The notes beneath the pieces are model-generated. The model was not told where the DNA came from, made no database searches, and worked only from the letters and a program-made list of their open reading frames with translations. DNA of 11,537 bases, taken from assembly GCA_031268615.1 (NCBI GenBank), contig JAIRWZ010000095.1:1-11537 (forward strand), read 5' to 3'. Below, in pieces: positions 1 through 6,862 of this stretch; positions within the stretch are counted from its first letter, which is position 1; each line of letters starts with the position of its first letter. The DNA is from Actinomycetes bacterium (GTDB lineage: Bacteria > Actinomycetota > Coriobacteriia > WRKU01 > WQUG01). Made by a program: the position numbers and the translations under genes.

Positions 1-24
1 ATCCGCACGCTTGCGCGTGCGGAT
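1..24. repeat. Perfect 10-bp hairpin at window edge
   Basis: The arm ATCCGCACGC (1-10) and its exact reverse complement (15-24) enclose the tetraloop TTGC. No T-run follows on the + strand, so a classical intrinsic terminator is not shown. It may still mark the end of an upstream gene outside the window, or be a dispersed palindromic repeat. The left flank is cut off, so the choice cannot be made here. Confidence 0.6.
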
Positions 25-89
25 TGCGGTCCCTGTATGCGGCAGGTATGGGCGTACTCACTTCGCTTCTCCCATCGTCTGCGCAATTG

Positions 90-98
90 TGCTACACT
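90..98 (+). promoter_or_regulatory. Candidate extended -10 promoter for the ccm operon
   Basis: TGCTACACT matches the extended -10 form (TG, one base, TAnnnT). No good -35 hexamer lies 16-18 bp upstream, which extended -10 promoters can tolerate. It would give a leader of about 85-90 nt before ccmE. This is pattern matching only; no start site is known. Confidence 0.35.
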
Positions 99-191
99 GC
101 AATAGTTCAGGTAGCAGGCAGGTGTGCGTACGTTTCACCCTGCGCATTAGGTAGGAAGATACGATTGTAGATTTGAGGATAAGGAGCCGCC

Positions 192-869
192 ATGAATAAG
201 CGTGCGCGTAACCGTCTGATTGGAATCTCAGTTATCTTGCTGGTGGTCATTGCTGGCGCCTTGCTATTTTTCACGCAACAGGGCGCGGCGACGAATATGA
301 CCGTCGCCGAAATCGTGAAAGACCCGGAGGCCGTCGGGCGGCGCGTTGAGGTGACTGGGACGGTCGTGAACGGCAGCTGGGACAAAAAAACTAATCCGAT
401 GACCTTTAAAATTCGCGAGGCGGACGACAAGAAAGATGTCGGCCCTCAGATTACGGTGGTCTATACCGGCGGGCTGCCGCAGACCTTCGGCGACGGGGTC
501 GAGGCTATCGTGACGGGCGATTACGAGCAGGGCGAACTGTTGAAATCGGCCAGCATGATTACCAAGTGTCCGTCGAAATATGAGAGTTCAACAGACGCCT
601 ATCAGGTAACGCAGCTGAAAGAGCGGGCAGAACAGATGGTGAACATTCCGGTGAAAGTGGCCGGTGTGGTCAAGCCGGGCAGTCTGCAACCGCCCGGAGG
701 CGCGGTGCGCTTCATTATTCTGAATGCGGAGGGCGCCAGTGATGAGCTGAATATCAAGTTTGACGGCGCTTTGTCCGATGAGGTGAAAGACGATGCCAAG
801 GTAGTCATTACCGGGGAGCTGGATGAGAACGGCGCCTATATAGCAACTGAGGTGGCGCTGGAGAAATAG
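192..869 (+). CDS. ccmE: Cytochrome c maturation heme chaperone CcmE, Cys-type, with a second OB-like domain
   Basis: CcmE is a membrane-anchored periplasmic heme chaperone that binds heme covalently and passes it to CcmF. The N-terminus (KRARNRL, then a hydrophobic helix at about 10-28) matches the usual CcmE anchor. Residues about 36-131 form the first OB-like domain, with VGRRVEVTGTVV and YTGGLPQTFGDG, ending in CPSKY (Cys126, Tyr130). This is the CxxxY form of the heme-binding site, in place of HxxxY. Residues about 150-225 repeat the CcmE pattern (VKVAGVVKPGSL, then DENGAYIATEV) but stop where a heme-binding motif would follow. At 225 aa it is well above the usual 140-160. AAGGAG at 181-186 lies 5 nt before the ATG. 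It is the first gene of the cluster, 118 bp ahead of ccmF. Confidence 0.93.
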   Translation: MNKRARNRLIGISVILLVVIAGALLFFTQQGAATNMTVAEIVKDPEAVGRRVEVTGTVVNGSWDKKTNPMTFKIREADDKKDVGPQITVVYTGGLPQTFGDGVEAIVTGDYEQGELLKSASMITKCPSKYESSTDAYQVTQLKERAEQMVNIPVKVAGVVKPGSLQPPGGAVRFIILNAEGASDELNIKFDGALSDEVKDDAKVVITGELDENGAYIATEVALEK

Positions 870-900
870 CCTTGGGGGCGGGGGACAAGCGGGGCTGTAG

Positions 901-940
901 GGCGGGCATTTCACGCCCGCCGTGCGTGAGCGTACTCGCG
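901..940. repeat. Two tandem hairpins between ccmE and ccmF
   Basis: The first hairpin has a perfect 7-bp stem, GGCGGGC (901-907) with GCCCGCC (915-921), around a 7-nt loop. The second pairs CGTGAG (925-930) with CTCGCG (935-940) over the loop CGTA, with one G-U pair. No T-run follows either, so termination is unlikely. They could set the ccmE to ccmF transcript ratio. The left edge reads TGTAGGGCGGG, which resembles the GTAGGG edge of the repeat in hemD. The rest of the 118-bp gap shows only the ccmF ribosome binding site, AGGAG at 974-978. Confidence 0.6.
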
Positions 941-987
941 GTCGTGATGGGGAAGGTTGCAGAGTCGAGGGATAGGAGACTGACACG

Positions 988-3111
988 ATGTTGATGCTGG
1001 GACGAATCGGACTGTGGGCTGGATTTCTGGCGGCGCTCTTTGCGGTGCTGATGTTGCTGATTGGCAGAACACCGGATAAGGCGGGACGCCAGGCTACGCG
1101 TGGGGGCTTTTATTTGACGCTGGCCTCGGCGGTTGGCATGACGGTTGCGGTCGTTGTTGTTGTGGCCGCGTTTATGACGAAGGACTACAGTTTCGCCTAT
1201 GTAGCTGAAAATCACAGTACCGATGCTTCGGGCCTGGCCTGGTTGTACCAGCTGGCGGGGCTTTGGGCGGGGCAGGCTGGGTCTGTCCTGTTCTGGACCT
1301 GGCTGATGACTTTGTTTTCCGGTTATCTGGCTTTCAAAAGCAGTCGTGACAGTGCTGAAGGAGGAACTTTGGGTTCGGCGGCGCTGATGGTGATGAATGC
1401 CATCATCGTGGTGTTTTGTCTGCTGATGGTGCTGACGGATGGCAATAATCCGTTTTTGGTAACGCCCGCGGAATACTATGTGAATGGTCAGTTGATTGGC
1501 GCGGCCAGTCAGTGGGGTATGAGTCCGCTGCTGCAACACTGGGCCATGATTTTGCACCCGCCGACGCTCTTTATCGGCTACGCAGGTCTGGCGGTTCCCT
1601 TCGCCTATGCTTTGGGAGCGCTGATTGTGGGCGATACCAGTTCGCGCTGGGTCAAAGAGGTGGACCGCATTACGGTGTTTAGCTGGCTGTTTTTGGGCAT
1701 TGGTATTGGACTGGGCGCGGTGTGGGCCTACGTGGTATTGGGTTGGGGTGGTTTCTGGGGTTGGGACCCGGTGGAAAACGCCTCCATCCTGCCGTGGTTT
1801 GTCGGTTTGGCGCTGATACATTCCATGACGGTGTATCGTCGCAAAGGCAACCTGAAAGGCTGGACCTTTATTCTGACGGCGATTACCTTTGTGATGGTCG
1901 TGATGGGTACCTTTATTACGCGCAGCGGCGTAGTGCAATCGGTGCATATGTTTGACAAGGATACGATGGCGTATACGATTTTCTTGTCGTTAATGATAGT
2001 GTCGTTGGCAGCGATGGTCATCGCCATGTTAGTGCGCAAAAATCAGCTGCAGAACACGAGCGAGTTTGAATCGCTGACAGGCAAAGATGCCATGTACTTT
2101 TTGAACAACGTCATCATGACCCTGGCCTCGGTTATCATTTTGTTTATGACGATGGCGCCAGCGCTGATTAAGCGCACGTATGGCGTGAATCAGTATGAGG
2201 TCATTGCTCGTATCGTTGGCCTGATATATCTGGCGATTTTAGCAATCTGTCCGACCTTGAACTGGGGCAGCACCGACCGGGGCACCGTCTGGTCACGGGT
2301 TAAATGGCCGCTTGCGGTGACGATAATCCCCTTGGGGCTGTTGGTTTGGGAATGGCTGGCCAACCTGCGTCCGGTGTATGCGGACATGGTGCAGGCTGGT
2401 GGCGAAACGGCGAAGGCCTTCACGATGTATGGACCGTTTTTATACGACGCCATTACCTTGCTGGGCTTTGCTTTGGGTTCGTTCCTGATAGTTAACACGG
2501 GCGCGCTGTTCGTGCGTGGCGTGAAGGCGCGGAAAAAAGCAACGGGCGAGAGCGTCCTTTCCAGCCTCGGCACCATTTTGTGGAAGGCACGGAGGCAGTC
2601 CGGCGGTTATATTGCGCATATGGCTATGGGCATTGTCGTCATTGGGTTGATTGGTTCGGTCATGTATGTGCGCAGTGGCATGTATAACCTGCCGAATAAG
2701 CCTGGCGAGTCCAAGATTGAGATAGCTGATTATACCTTTACTTTTATGGGTTTGACCTCGGAAACTTTGCCTAACGGGGATGTGAACTCGATTGCCACAT
2801 TCAATGCAGAGCAGGACGGCAAATCTGTCGGTGTTTTTGCCCCATCAGTCACCCGTTTTGCTGTACAAGGGCAGAGTCGCCACAATGCCTCGGTCAGAAG
2901 TGAGGCGCTGCGCGATATTTTCTTCGCGTTAGGAGACCAGAACGACGAAAACGTAATTCCCGTTGAGATTAAAATCAACCCGTTGATTTGGCTTACCTGG
3001 ATTGGTTTTGCGTTGCTTATGGTGGGGAGCGCCCTATCGACGTTTCCCAAGAAAGCGCCTGTTGCTGCGCCGGGCGGCGCGGGTAAGAAAAAGGCGGCGA
3101 AGGCGCGCTAA
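988..3111 (+). CDS. ccmF: Cytochrome c heme lyase subunit CcmF
   Basis: CcmF is the multi-spanning inner-membrane component that takes heme from holo-CcmE and attaches it to the CxxCH motif of apocytochrome c. This 707-aa protein shows the family marks in order: LLQHWAMILHPPTLFIGYAG (His184, His190), the WWD heme-handling motif WGGFWGWDPVENAS (253-266), GTFITRSGVVQSVH (His320), and SGGYIAHMAMG (His544), which matches the second conserved transmembrane heme-ligand region. A periplasmic domain (about 565-665) precedes a last helix and a Lys-rich cytoplasmic tail. AGGAG at 974-978 lies 9 nt before the ATG. Its TAA overlaps the ccmA ATG by one base (TAATG), which indicates translational coupling. 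No partner CcmH or CcmG gene is present here. Confidence 0.96.
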   Translation: MLMLGRIGLWAGFLAALFAVLMLLIGRTPDKAGRQATRGGFYLTLASAVGMTVAVVVVVAAFMTKDYSFAYVAENHSTDASGLAWLYQLAGLWAGQAGSVLFWTWLMTLFSGYLAFKSSRDSAEGGTLGSAALMVMNAIIVVFCLLMVLTDGNNPFLVTPAEYYVNGQLIGAASQWGMSPLLQHWAMILHPPTLFIGYAGLAVPFAYALGALIVGDTSSRWVKEVDRITVFSWLFLGIGIGLGAVWAYVVLGWGGFWGWDPVENASILPWFVGLALIHSMTVYRRKGNLKGWTFILTAITFVMVVMGTFITRSGVVQSVHMFDKDTMAYTIFLSLMIVSLAAMVIAMLVRKNQLQNTSEFESLTGKDAMYFLNNVIMTLASVIILFMTMAPALIKRTYGVNQYEVIARIVGLIYLAILAICPTLNWGSTDRGTVWSRVKWPLAVTIIPLGLLVWEWLANLRPVYADMVQAGGETAKAFTMYGPFLYDAITLLGFALGSFLIVNTGALFVRGVKARKKATGESVLSSLGTILWKARRQSGGYIAHMAMGIVVIGLIGSVMYVRSGMYNLPNKPGESKIEIADYTFTFMGLTSETLPNGDVNSIATFNAEQDGKSVGVFAPSVTRFAVQGQSRHNASVRSEALRDIFFALGDQNDENVIPVEIKINPLIWLTWIGFALLMVGSALSTFPKKAPVAAPGGAGKKKAAKAR

Positions 3112-3824
3112 TGCAAGCCCTGGAGGTTGAACATCTGTCCAGAGTGTTCGGTGCGCGCAAAGCGCTGGATGCTTTGAGTTTCCAGTTGCCGGTCGGCGCC
3201 TTTCTGTCCATCTTTGGGCCGAATGGGGCTGGCAAGACCACGCTGCTGCGGGTGCTGTCCACCCTGACGCCTCCTTCTCGGGGAGGGACGGCGAAGGTGT
3301 TTGGCTACGATGTGGTCGCCGACGCCGTCGAACTGCGCAGTCGCATTGGCGTTATCAGCCACAACCCCTTATTATATCCTGATTTGACCGCGGAAGAAAA
3401 TCTGCATTTTTTTGCTGACTTGTACTGTATCGAAAATCCCCAGACGCGCATTGATGAGCTGTTGGAAGCCGTCGAGTTGAAGCACCGGCGTCTGGATTTG
3501 GTACGCACCTTTAGTCGCGGCATGACCCAGCGCTTGTCTATCGCACGCGCCCTGTTGCCCCATCCTGATATTCTGTTCCTGGATGAGCCGTATTCAGGTC
3601 TGGACCCTCACGCGGCTGACATTTTGGACAGTTTGCTGGCACAGGTACGCGACCGCTATACCTTTGTGATGGTCAGCCATGATCTGGACAAGGGGCTGGA
3701 GCTGTCGTCACATGTGCTGATTTTGGCGCGGGGGAAGAAAGTGTTGTTCGAGCAGCGCGGCGACATTGACGACACACAGTTCAAACAGCTGTATCGTGAT
3801 ACCGTAGGGCTGGGGGTGAGCTGA
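3111..3824 (+). CDS. ccmA: Heme exporter ABC ATPase CcmA
   Basis: CcmA is the cytoplasmic ATPase of the CcmABCD complex, which uses ATP to release holo-CcmE from CcmC. At 237 aa it has the full ABC set: Walker A GPNGAGKTT (36-44), Walker B ILFLDE (154-159), D-loop SGLD (162-165) and H-loop His190. The signature reads FSRGMTQRLS (134-143) instead of LSGGQ, a looseness also seen in other exporter ATPases. On its own it could be a general ABC-2 ATPase; its place between ccmF and ccmB fixes the call. It starts inside TAATG at the end of ccmF and ends in TGATG overlapping ccmB. The last codons (TVGLGVS) overlap ACCGTAGGG at 3801-3809, which also forms the left edge of the repeat in hemD. Confidence 0.93.
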   Translation: MQALEVEHLSRVFGARKALDALSFQLPVGAFLSIFGPNGAGKTTLLRVLSTLTPPSRGGTAKVFGYDVVADAVELRSRIGVISHNPLLYPDLTAEENLHFFADLYCIENPQTRIDELLEAVELKHRRLDLVRTFSRGMTQRLSIARALLPHPDILFLDEPYSGLDPHAADILDSLLAQVRDRYTFVMVSHDLDKGLELSSHVLILARGKKVLFEQRGDIDDTQFKQLYRDTVGLGVS

Positions 3825-4651
3825 TGCCTGAATTGCGCGATGACTTTCGTCGGAAGGACAGCTTGCCGTCTGCGGACGCCAAACATCCTGCGGGCGGAAG
3901 GCGTCCTTTCAGGGAGCAATCGGTTTCGTCGATGGACGTACTCCCAAAGATTAATTCGTGGCGGCAATTCCGGGCTTTACTTCGTAAAGATATTGTGATG
4001 GAGCTGCGCACGAAGGAAATGATTACCTCGATGGGCTTGTACGCCTTGCTGGTGCTGGTCATCTATTATGTTGCCTTGTCGCAGGCCGGCGACAACTTTG
4101 ATGTCGGACGCATTGCGGCCGGGCTGCTGTTGCTGGTGATTGTGTTCACCTCGATGTTGGGGCTGAATCGCTCGCTGGTACACGAGCAGGATCAGGGGCA
4201 GCTGGAGGCCTTGTTGTTGTCTCCGGTGGACCGCCCGATTATCTTTTTCGCGAAGGCGCTCACGAATCTGTTGTTTCTGGGGCTGGTCGAGTTGGTGGTC
4301 ACCCCGATTTTTCTGCTCTTTTTCGTGGCGCGGTCAGAATCTGTGCAGTTTGGCCCTGCCTGGATGCTGGTTCTGGCGCTGCTGGTTGGCAGTATCGGGA
4401 TTGCTGGTGTGGGCACCTTGCTGGCTACAATGTCGGTCAACACGAAGGGGAAGGATTTCGTGTTAGCCGTGCTGTTTATACCGGTGATGTATCCTCTGTT
4501 GATGGCGATTATTGCGGCGCTGTCAGCGGTGATTGCTGGTCCTTTAGGTTGGCAGACCGGATATTGGCAGATGTTAGCGGTAGCTGTCGGCTATGATGTG
4601 ATTATGCTGACTGCTGCCTTTGGTTTGTACGAATTTATTCTATCGGTTTGA
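3824..4651 (+). CDS. ccmB: Heme exporter membrane subunit CcmB with N-terminal extension
   Basis: CcmB is the integral membrane partner of CcmA. The family-like part begins near residue 46 (WRQFRALLRKDIVMELR) and contains about six membrane segments, with the conserved stretch LNRSLVHEQDQGQLEALLLS after the second. The 275-aa length exceeds the usual 220-230 because of about 40 N-terminal residues rich in Arg, Ser and Pro. That extension is encoded by a palindromic sequence (3854-3908). The start at 3824 is preferred because it overlaps the ccmA stop (TGATG) behind the G-rich stretch GGGGGTGAG. The alternative ATG at 3932 (Met37) would give a normal-length protein, but its nearest Shine-Dalgarno-like AGGGAG ends 15 nt upstream, which is too far. 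ccmC follows after 25 nt. Confidence 0.92.
   Translation: MPELRDDFRRKDSLPSADAKHPAGGRRPFREQSVSSMDVLPKINSWRQFRALLRKDIVMELRTKEMITSMGLYALLVLVIYYVALSQAGDNFDVGRIAAGLLLLVIVFTSMLGLNRSLVHEQDQGQLEALLLSPVDRPIIFFAKALTNLLFLGLVELVVTPIFLLFFVARSESVQFGPAWMLVLALLVGSIGIAGVGTLLATMSVNTKGKDFVLAVLFIPVMYPLLMAIIAALSAVIAGPLGWQTGYWQMLAVAVGYDVIMLTAAFGLYEFILSV
3854..3908. repeat. Palindromic element at the start of ccmB
   Basis: GGACGCC (3874-3880) pairs perfectly with GGCGTCC (3900-3906). An outer pair, AAGGAC (3854-3859) with GTCCTT (3903-3908), competes for the same right arm. The layout resembles the element in hemD: both have GGACAGC, a GC-rich core followed by GCGGAA, and arms of the form GGACnnC/GnnGTCC. ACCGTAGGG at 3801-3809 may be its left edge, but no matching CCCTACGG right edge is seen. 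If translated from 3824 it encodes residues 11-29 of CcmB. Confidence 0.5.
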
Positions 4652-4676
4652 GTGACGAGGACGAGGAGGCGATTGT

Positions 4677-5465
4677 GTGAAAAAGGAATTGAAATGGGCC
4701 ATTGTGCTGGCCGTCATCGGTGGATTGCTGACGACGGTGGCCTTTGTGATGGCTTTCACGACAGCCGGGGTGCGCACCTTCGGTTTTGTGGATACGCCCG
4801 GGGCGGTTGATACTGTCTATCCCTTAGCGCCGCCGGATTCGCAACCCACAGATGGCACTCTTAGATATCAGCGACCCTGGTTCAGCCAAAAGATATTTTA
4901 TTTCCACGTACCGCTTGCCGAGGCATCGCTTCTGGTGTTTACGCTGGCCGCTGTGTTTGCCGTACTGTTTTTGATTAAGCGAAAAAAGAGCTACGATACG
5001 CGCAGTTACGTGGGTATGGAGACCACGCTGGTGTTCTCGGTGGGCACCATGATTACCGGTGTTTTGTGGACGATACCTTCCTGGTTGTCTGACTGGACGC
5101 AAATTGTGCCCGTTATGATGGCCGAGCCTCGACTGGTGACCTATCTGTTTATGCTGCTATTGGTCGTTGCCTATTTTGTCCTGCGCAATTCCATCGACGA
5201 CGAGGAACGCCGCGCTGTCTACAGTTCGGTCTTTGCTATTGTTGCCTGGCTGTCGGCGCCGATTACCTTTTTTATCACGCGTATCAATCCGAATGGGCAA
5301 CACCCCGTTGTGTTTCAGTCGGGTATGGATCCGTCTAACCTCATTCCGTTTATTCTGGGGCAACTGGGTATGCTGGCTCTGGGTTTCGCCATCTATTCTT
5401 TGAGGATTGCCGAGGAGTCCTCGCGCGAGGCGCTGGCGGTCATCAAGGATTCTTTTGAGGGTTGA
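4677..5465 (+). CDS. ccmC: CcmC-family heme-handling protein with degenerate WWD motif
   Basis: CcmC is the membrane protein that presents heme to CcmE. This 262-aa protein has the CcmC mark FYFHVPLAEA (His77) and a later QHP (His209) at the place of the second conserved histidine, with about six membrane segments. Between them the usual WGTWWVWDARLTS is replaced by a longer stretch, WLSDWTQIVPVMMAEPRLV (136-154), which keeps Trp140 and a PRL similar to the canonical ARL. The canonical WWxTLHQ before the second His is also lost. The call therefore rests on order, the FYFHVP motif and IDDEERR after the fourth helix. The start is GTG, with GAGGAGG at 4663-4669 and a 7-nt spacer. ccmD-like and CcsA/HemX-like genes follow. 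Confidence 0.85.
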   Translation: MKKELKWAIVLAVIGGLLTTVAFVMAFTTAGVRTFGFVDTPGAVDTVYPLAPPDSQPTDGTLRYQRPWFSQKIFYFHVPLAEASLLVFTLAAVFAVLFLIKRKKSYDTRSYVGMETTLVFSVGTMITGVLWTIPSWLSDWTQIVPVMMAEPRLVTYLFMLLLVVAYFVLRNSIDDEERRAVYSSVFAIVAWLSAPITFFITRINPNGQHPVVFQSGMDPSNLIPFILGQLGMLALGFAIYSLRIAEESSREALAVIKDSFEG

Positions 5466-5510
5466 GATGAACGATAGCGATAATGACAATGACAAATGAC
5501 AACGACAACG
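5466..5510. repeat. Degenerate GAYAAY tandem repeat between ccmC and ccmD
   Basis: After the ccmC stop the sequence reads as imperfect hexamers of the form GATAAT, GACAAT, GACAAC and GACAAC. It contains a tiny open frame (5467-5499, MNDSDNDNDK) with no Shine-Dalgarno site, probably chance. The A-rich, unstructured stretch fills most of the 81-bp gap before ccmD. Confidence 0.5.
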
Positions 5511-5546
5511 GCTGAACTGACTGAATAGAACAGGAGATTTGAAATC

Positions 5547-5729
5547 ATGGAACTTATCAATCCCACCAACACCGAGCTGTATAAACTGGCCATTCACGAC
5601 GCACCCTATGTCATTGCTGCCTACGCCGTGCTGTGGGTGGCGCTGGTCGGCTATGTGACGCTGATTTTGCGCCGCATGTTAAAAATCGAAAAAGAAATTG
5701 ACGTGCTGGAAGACGCCGTCAAGAAATAA
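5547..5729 (+). CDS. ccmD: CcmD-like small membrane protein
   Basis: This 60-aa protein has one membrane helix (APYVIAAYAVLWVALVGYVT, about 19-38) followed by a basic patch (LRRMLKIEK) and an acidic, coiled-coil-like tail (EIDVLEDAVKK). CcmD proteins have this size and layout: a short N-terminus, one helix and a charged cytoplasmic tail. CcmD helps release holo-CcmE from the CcmABC complex. The sequence alone is too short for a firm family match, but the position right after ccmC supports the call. AGGAG at 5532-5536 lies 10 nt before the ATG. The next gene starts 23 nt downstream behind GAGGGGG. Confidence 0.82.
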   Translation: MELINPTNTELYKLAIHDAPYVIAAYAVLWVALVGYVTLILRRMLKIEKEIDVLEDAVKK

Positions 5730-5752
5730 AAAGTTGAGGGGGCACGCGCGTT

Positions 5753-6619
5753 ATGCACACACTATCTATCATATTGTTCTGGGCGGCGTTCTGCGTCTTT
5801 CTGTTGGCCAGTTCAGCTTTTGCCCATAACCTGGTGCGTCCGCACCTGTTCTCTGAGCGAACGGGGCGTATCGCGACTGTGCTGGCCTGGCTGTTGCTGA
5901 CCGCAAGCATTGGTTTGAGCCACGCGTCGGCTGCCCAGTTGGGTGGCAGCACGCCACTGACCGGTTCAAACCAGCTGGTCCTGGTAGCATGGGCCTTGGT
6001 GCTGGCTTATTTTCTGCTGACGTATGTGCTGAAATTCCCTCGTTATGGCGCTGCTCTTATCCCCCTTACGGCGGCGCTGATGTTTGTCGCGCAAATCATT
6101 CCCTCTCGCAGCGCGGTTCCCGGTCTGGCGCCGACAGCGACGACGGTCACGTCACAGATGAGTTCGGCCTATGTCACGCTGCATGTGATACTCATCATAT
6201 TCGGCAACGCCCTGTTGCTGATTGGTTGTGTCGCGGCAGCGCTCTATCTCTACGCTGACCACGCCCTGCGCGCGCACCTGAACTCTGCGTTGGCACGCGC
6301 CCTGCCCTCACTGGGTAACATTGAACGCCTGACGGTGCGCGTTATCTCCATCGGCCTGCCCATCTATGTGATGGGGATGGCGCTGGGCGTTACGCGTGCC
6401 ATAGTGGTTGACGCGCGCCTCTGGTGGGCTGACCCGCGCATTATTTTGTCCGGCGCCGTGCTGGTCATATTCGTTACCTATCTGGTAGTGCAGCTGCGAC
6501 AGCGTCTCTCTGCGGTGACGACCAGCTGGATGGCCGTCGGTGGCGGTGTCGTCATTGTTGTGCTGATGGTTTTGGCTCGCACTTTGCCCTACGGCTTTCA
6601 TATTTTCGGGGTACTTTGA
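5753..6619 (+). CDS. hemX: CcsA/HemX-family membrane protein, probably HemX-like
   Basis: This 288-aa protein with about eight membrane segments belongs to the CcsA/ResC/HemX family. It shows SSAYVTLHVILIIFGNALL (His144), LPSLGNIERLTVRVISIGLP (185-204), typical of the family, a reduced WWD-like motif LWWADPRI (223-230) and a final YGFHIF (His283). CcsA proteins handle heme in System II cytochrome c assembly but need ResB/Ccs1, which is absent here. HemX proteins are about this length, sit beside hemA, and in Bacillus subtilis lower the level of glutamyl-tRNA reductase. The place between the ccm genes and hemA fits HemX best, but a role in heme delivery for cytochrome c is possible. It is separated from hemA by a 445-bp gap. 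Confidence 0.75.
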   Translation: MHTLSIILFWAAFCVFLLASSAFAHNLVRPHLFSERTGRIATVLAWLLLTASIGLSHASAAQLGGSTPLTGSNQLVLVAWALVLAYFLLTYVLKFPRYGAALIPLTAALMFVAQIIPSRSAVPGLAPTATTVTSQMSSAYVTLHVILIIFGNALLLIGCVAAALYLYADHALRAHLNSALARALPSLGNIERLTVRVISIGLPIYVMGMALGVTRAIVVDARLWWADPRIILSGAVLVIFVTYLVVQLRQRLSAVTTSWMAVGGGVVIVVLMVLARTLPYGFHIFGVL

Positions 6620-6737
6620 TTATGCGCATTACGCAAGACATGAGGGTTCTGATTAGCGAAGGGTTCCTAGGTAGGGGAGCGGTTATTGTCAGCGCGCGTG
6701 TTGCGCGCGGTGCATGATTCGGCAGCGTCAGGCCGAT

Positions 6738-6765
6738 TTGACATAAGGTATCTCGCGGGTAGGAA
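6738..6765 (+). promoter_or_regulatory. Candidate promoter for hemACD
   Basis: A perfect TTGACA (-35) at 6738-6743 is followed, 16 bp later, by TAGGAA (6760-6765), a weak -10 (3 of 6). A better -10-like TATATT sits at 6799-6804 but lacks a correctly spaced -35. Transcription from here would give a leader of about 300 nt. Confidence 0.4.
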
Positions 6766-6862
6766 TTACCGTCTGCTGTGACGGTGCGCCCGCTGGATTA
6801 TATTCGCCCTCTGTGGCCTGCTTGCCTGAACACCATGTACGCCGCCGGGGGGCGAGATTTTG

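Noticed and set aside
52..59. GCGTACTC shared with 930-937 as a direct repeat
   Set aside because: An 8-mer recurring twice in 11.5 kb is readily explained by chance and the flanks do not match.
808..1947. 379-codon minus-strand open frame opposite ccmF
   Set aside because: Its His/Arg/Gln-rich composition is typical of the shadow of a membrane-protein gene, and ccmF on the + strand is certain.
6622..6717. 31-codon frame directly after the CcsA/HemX stop
   Set aside because: No Shine-Dalgarno site and no family resemblance, and a GC hairpin covers its end.
6692..6736. Intrinsic terminator after the ccm operon
   Set aside because: Two hairpins are present but at most three Ts follow, so termination is not supported enough for a separate call.
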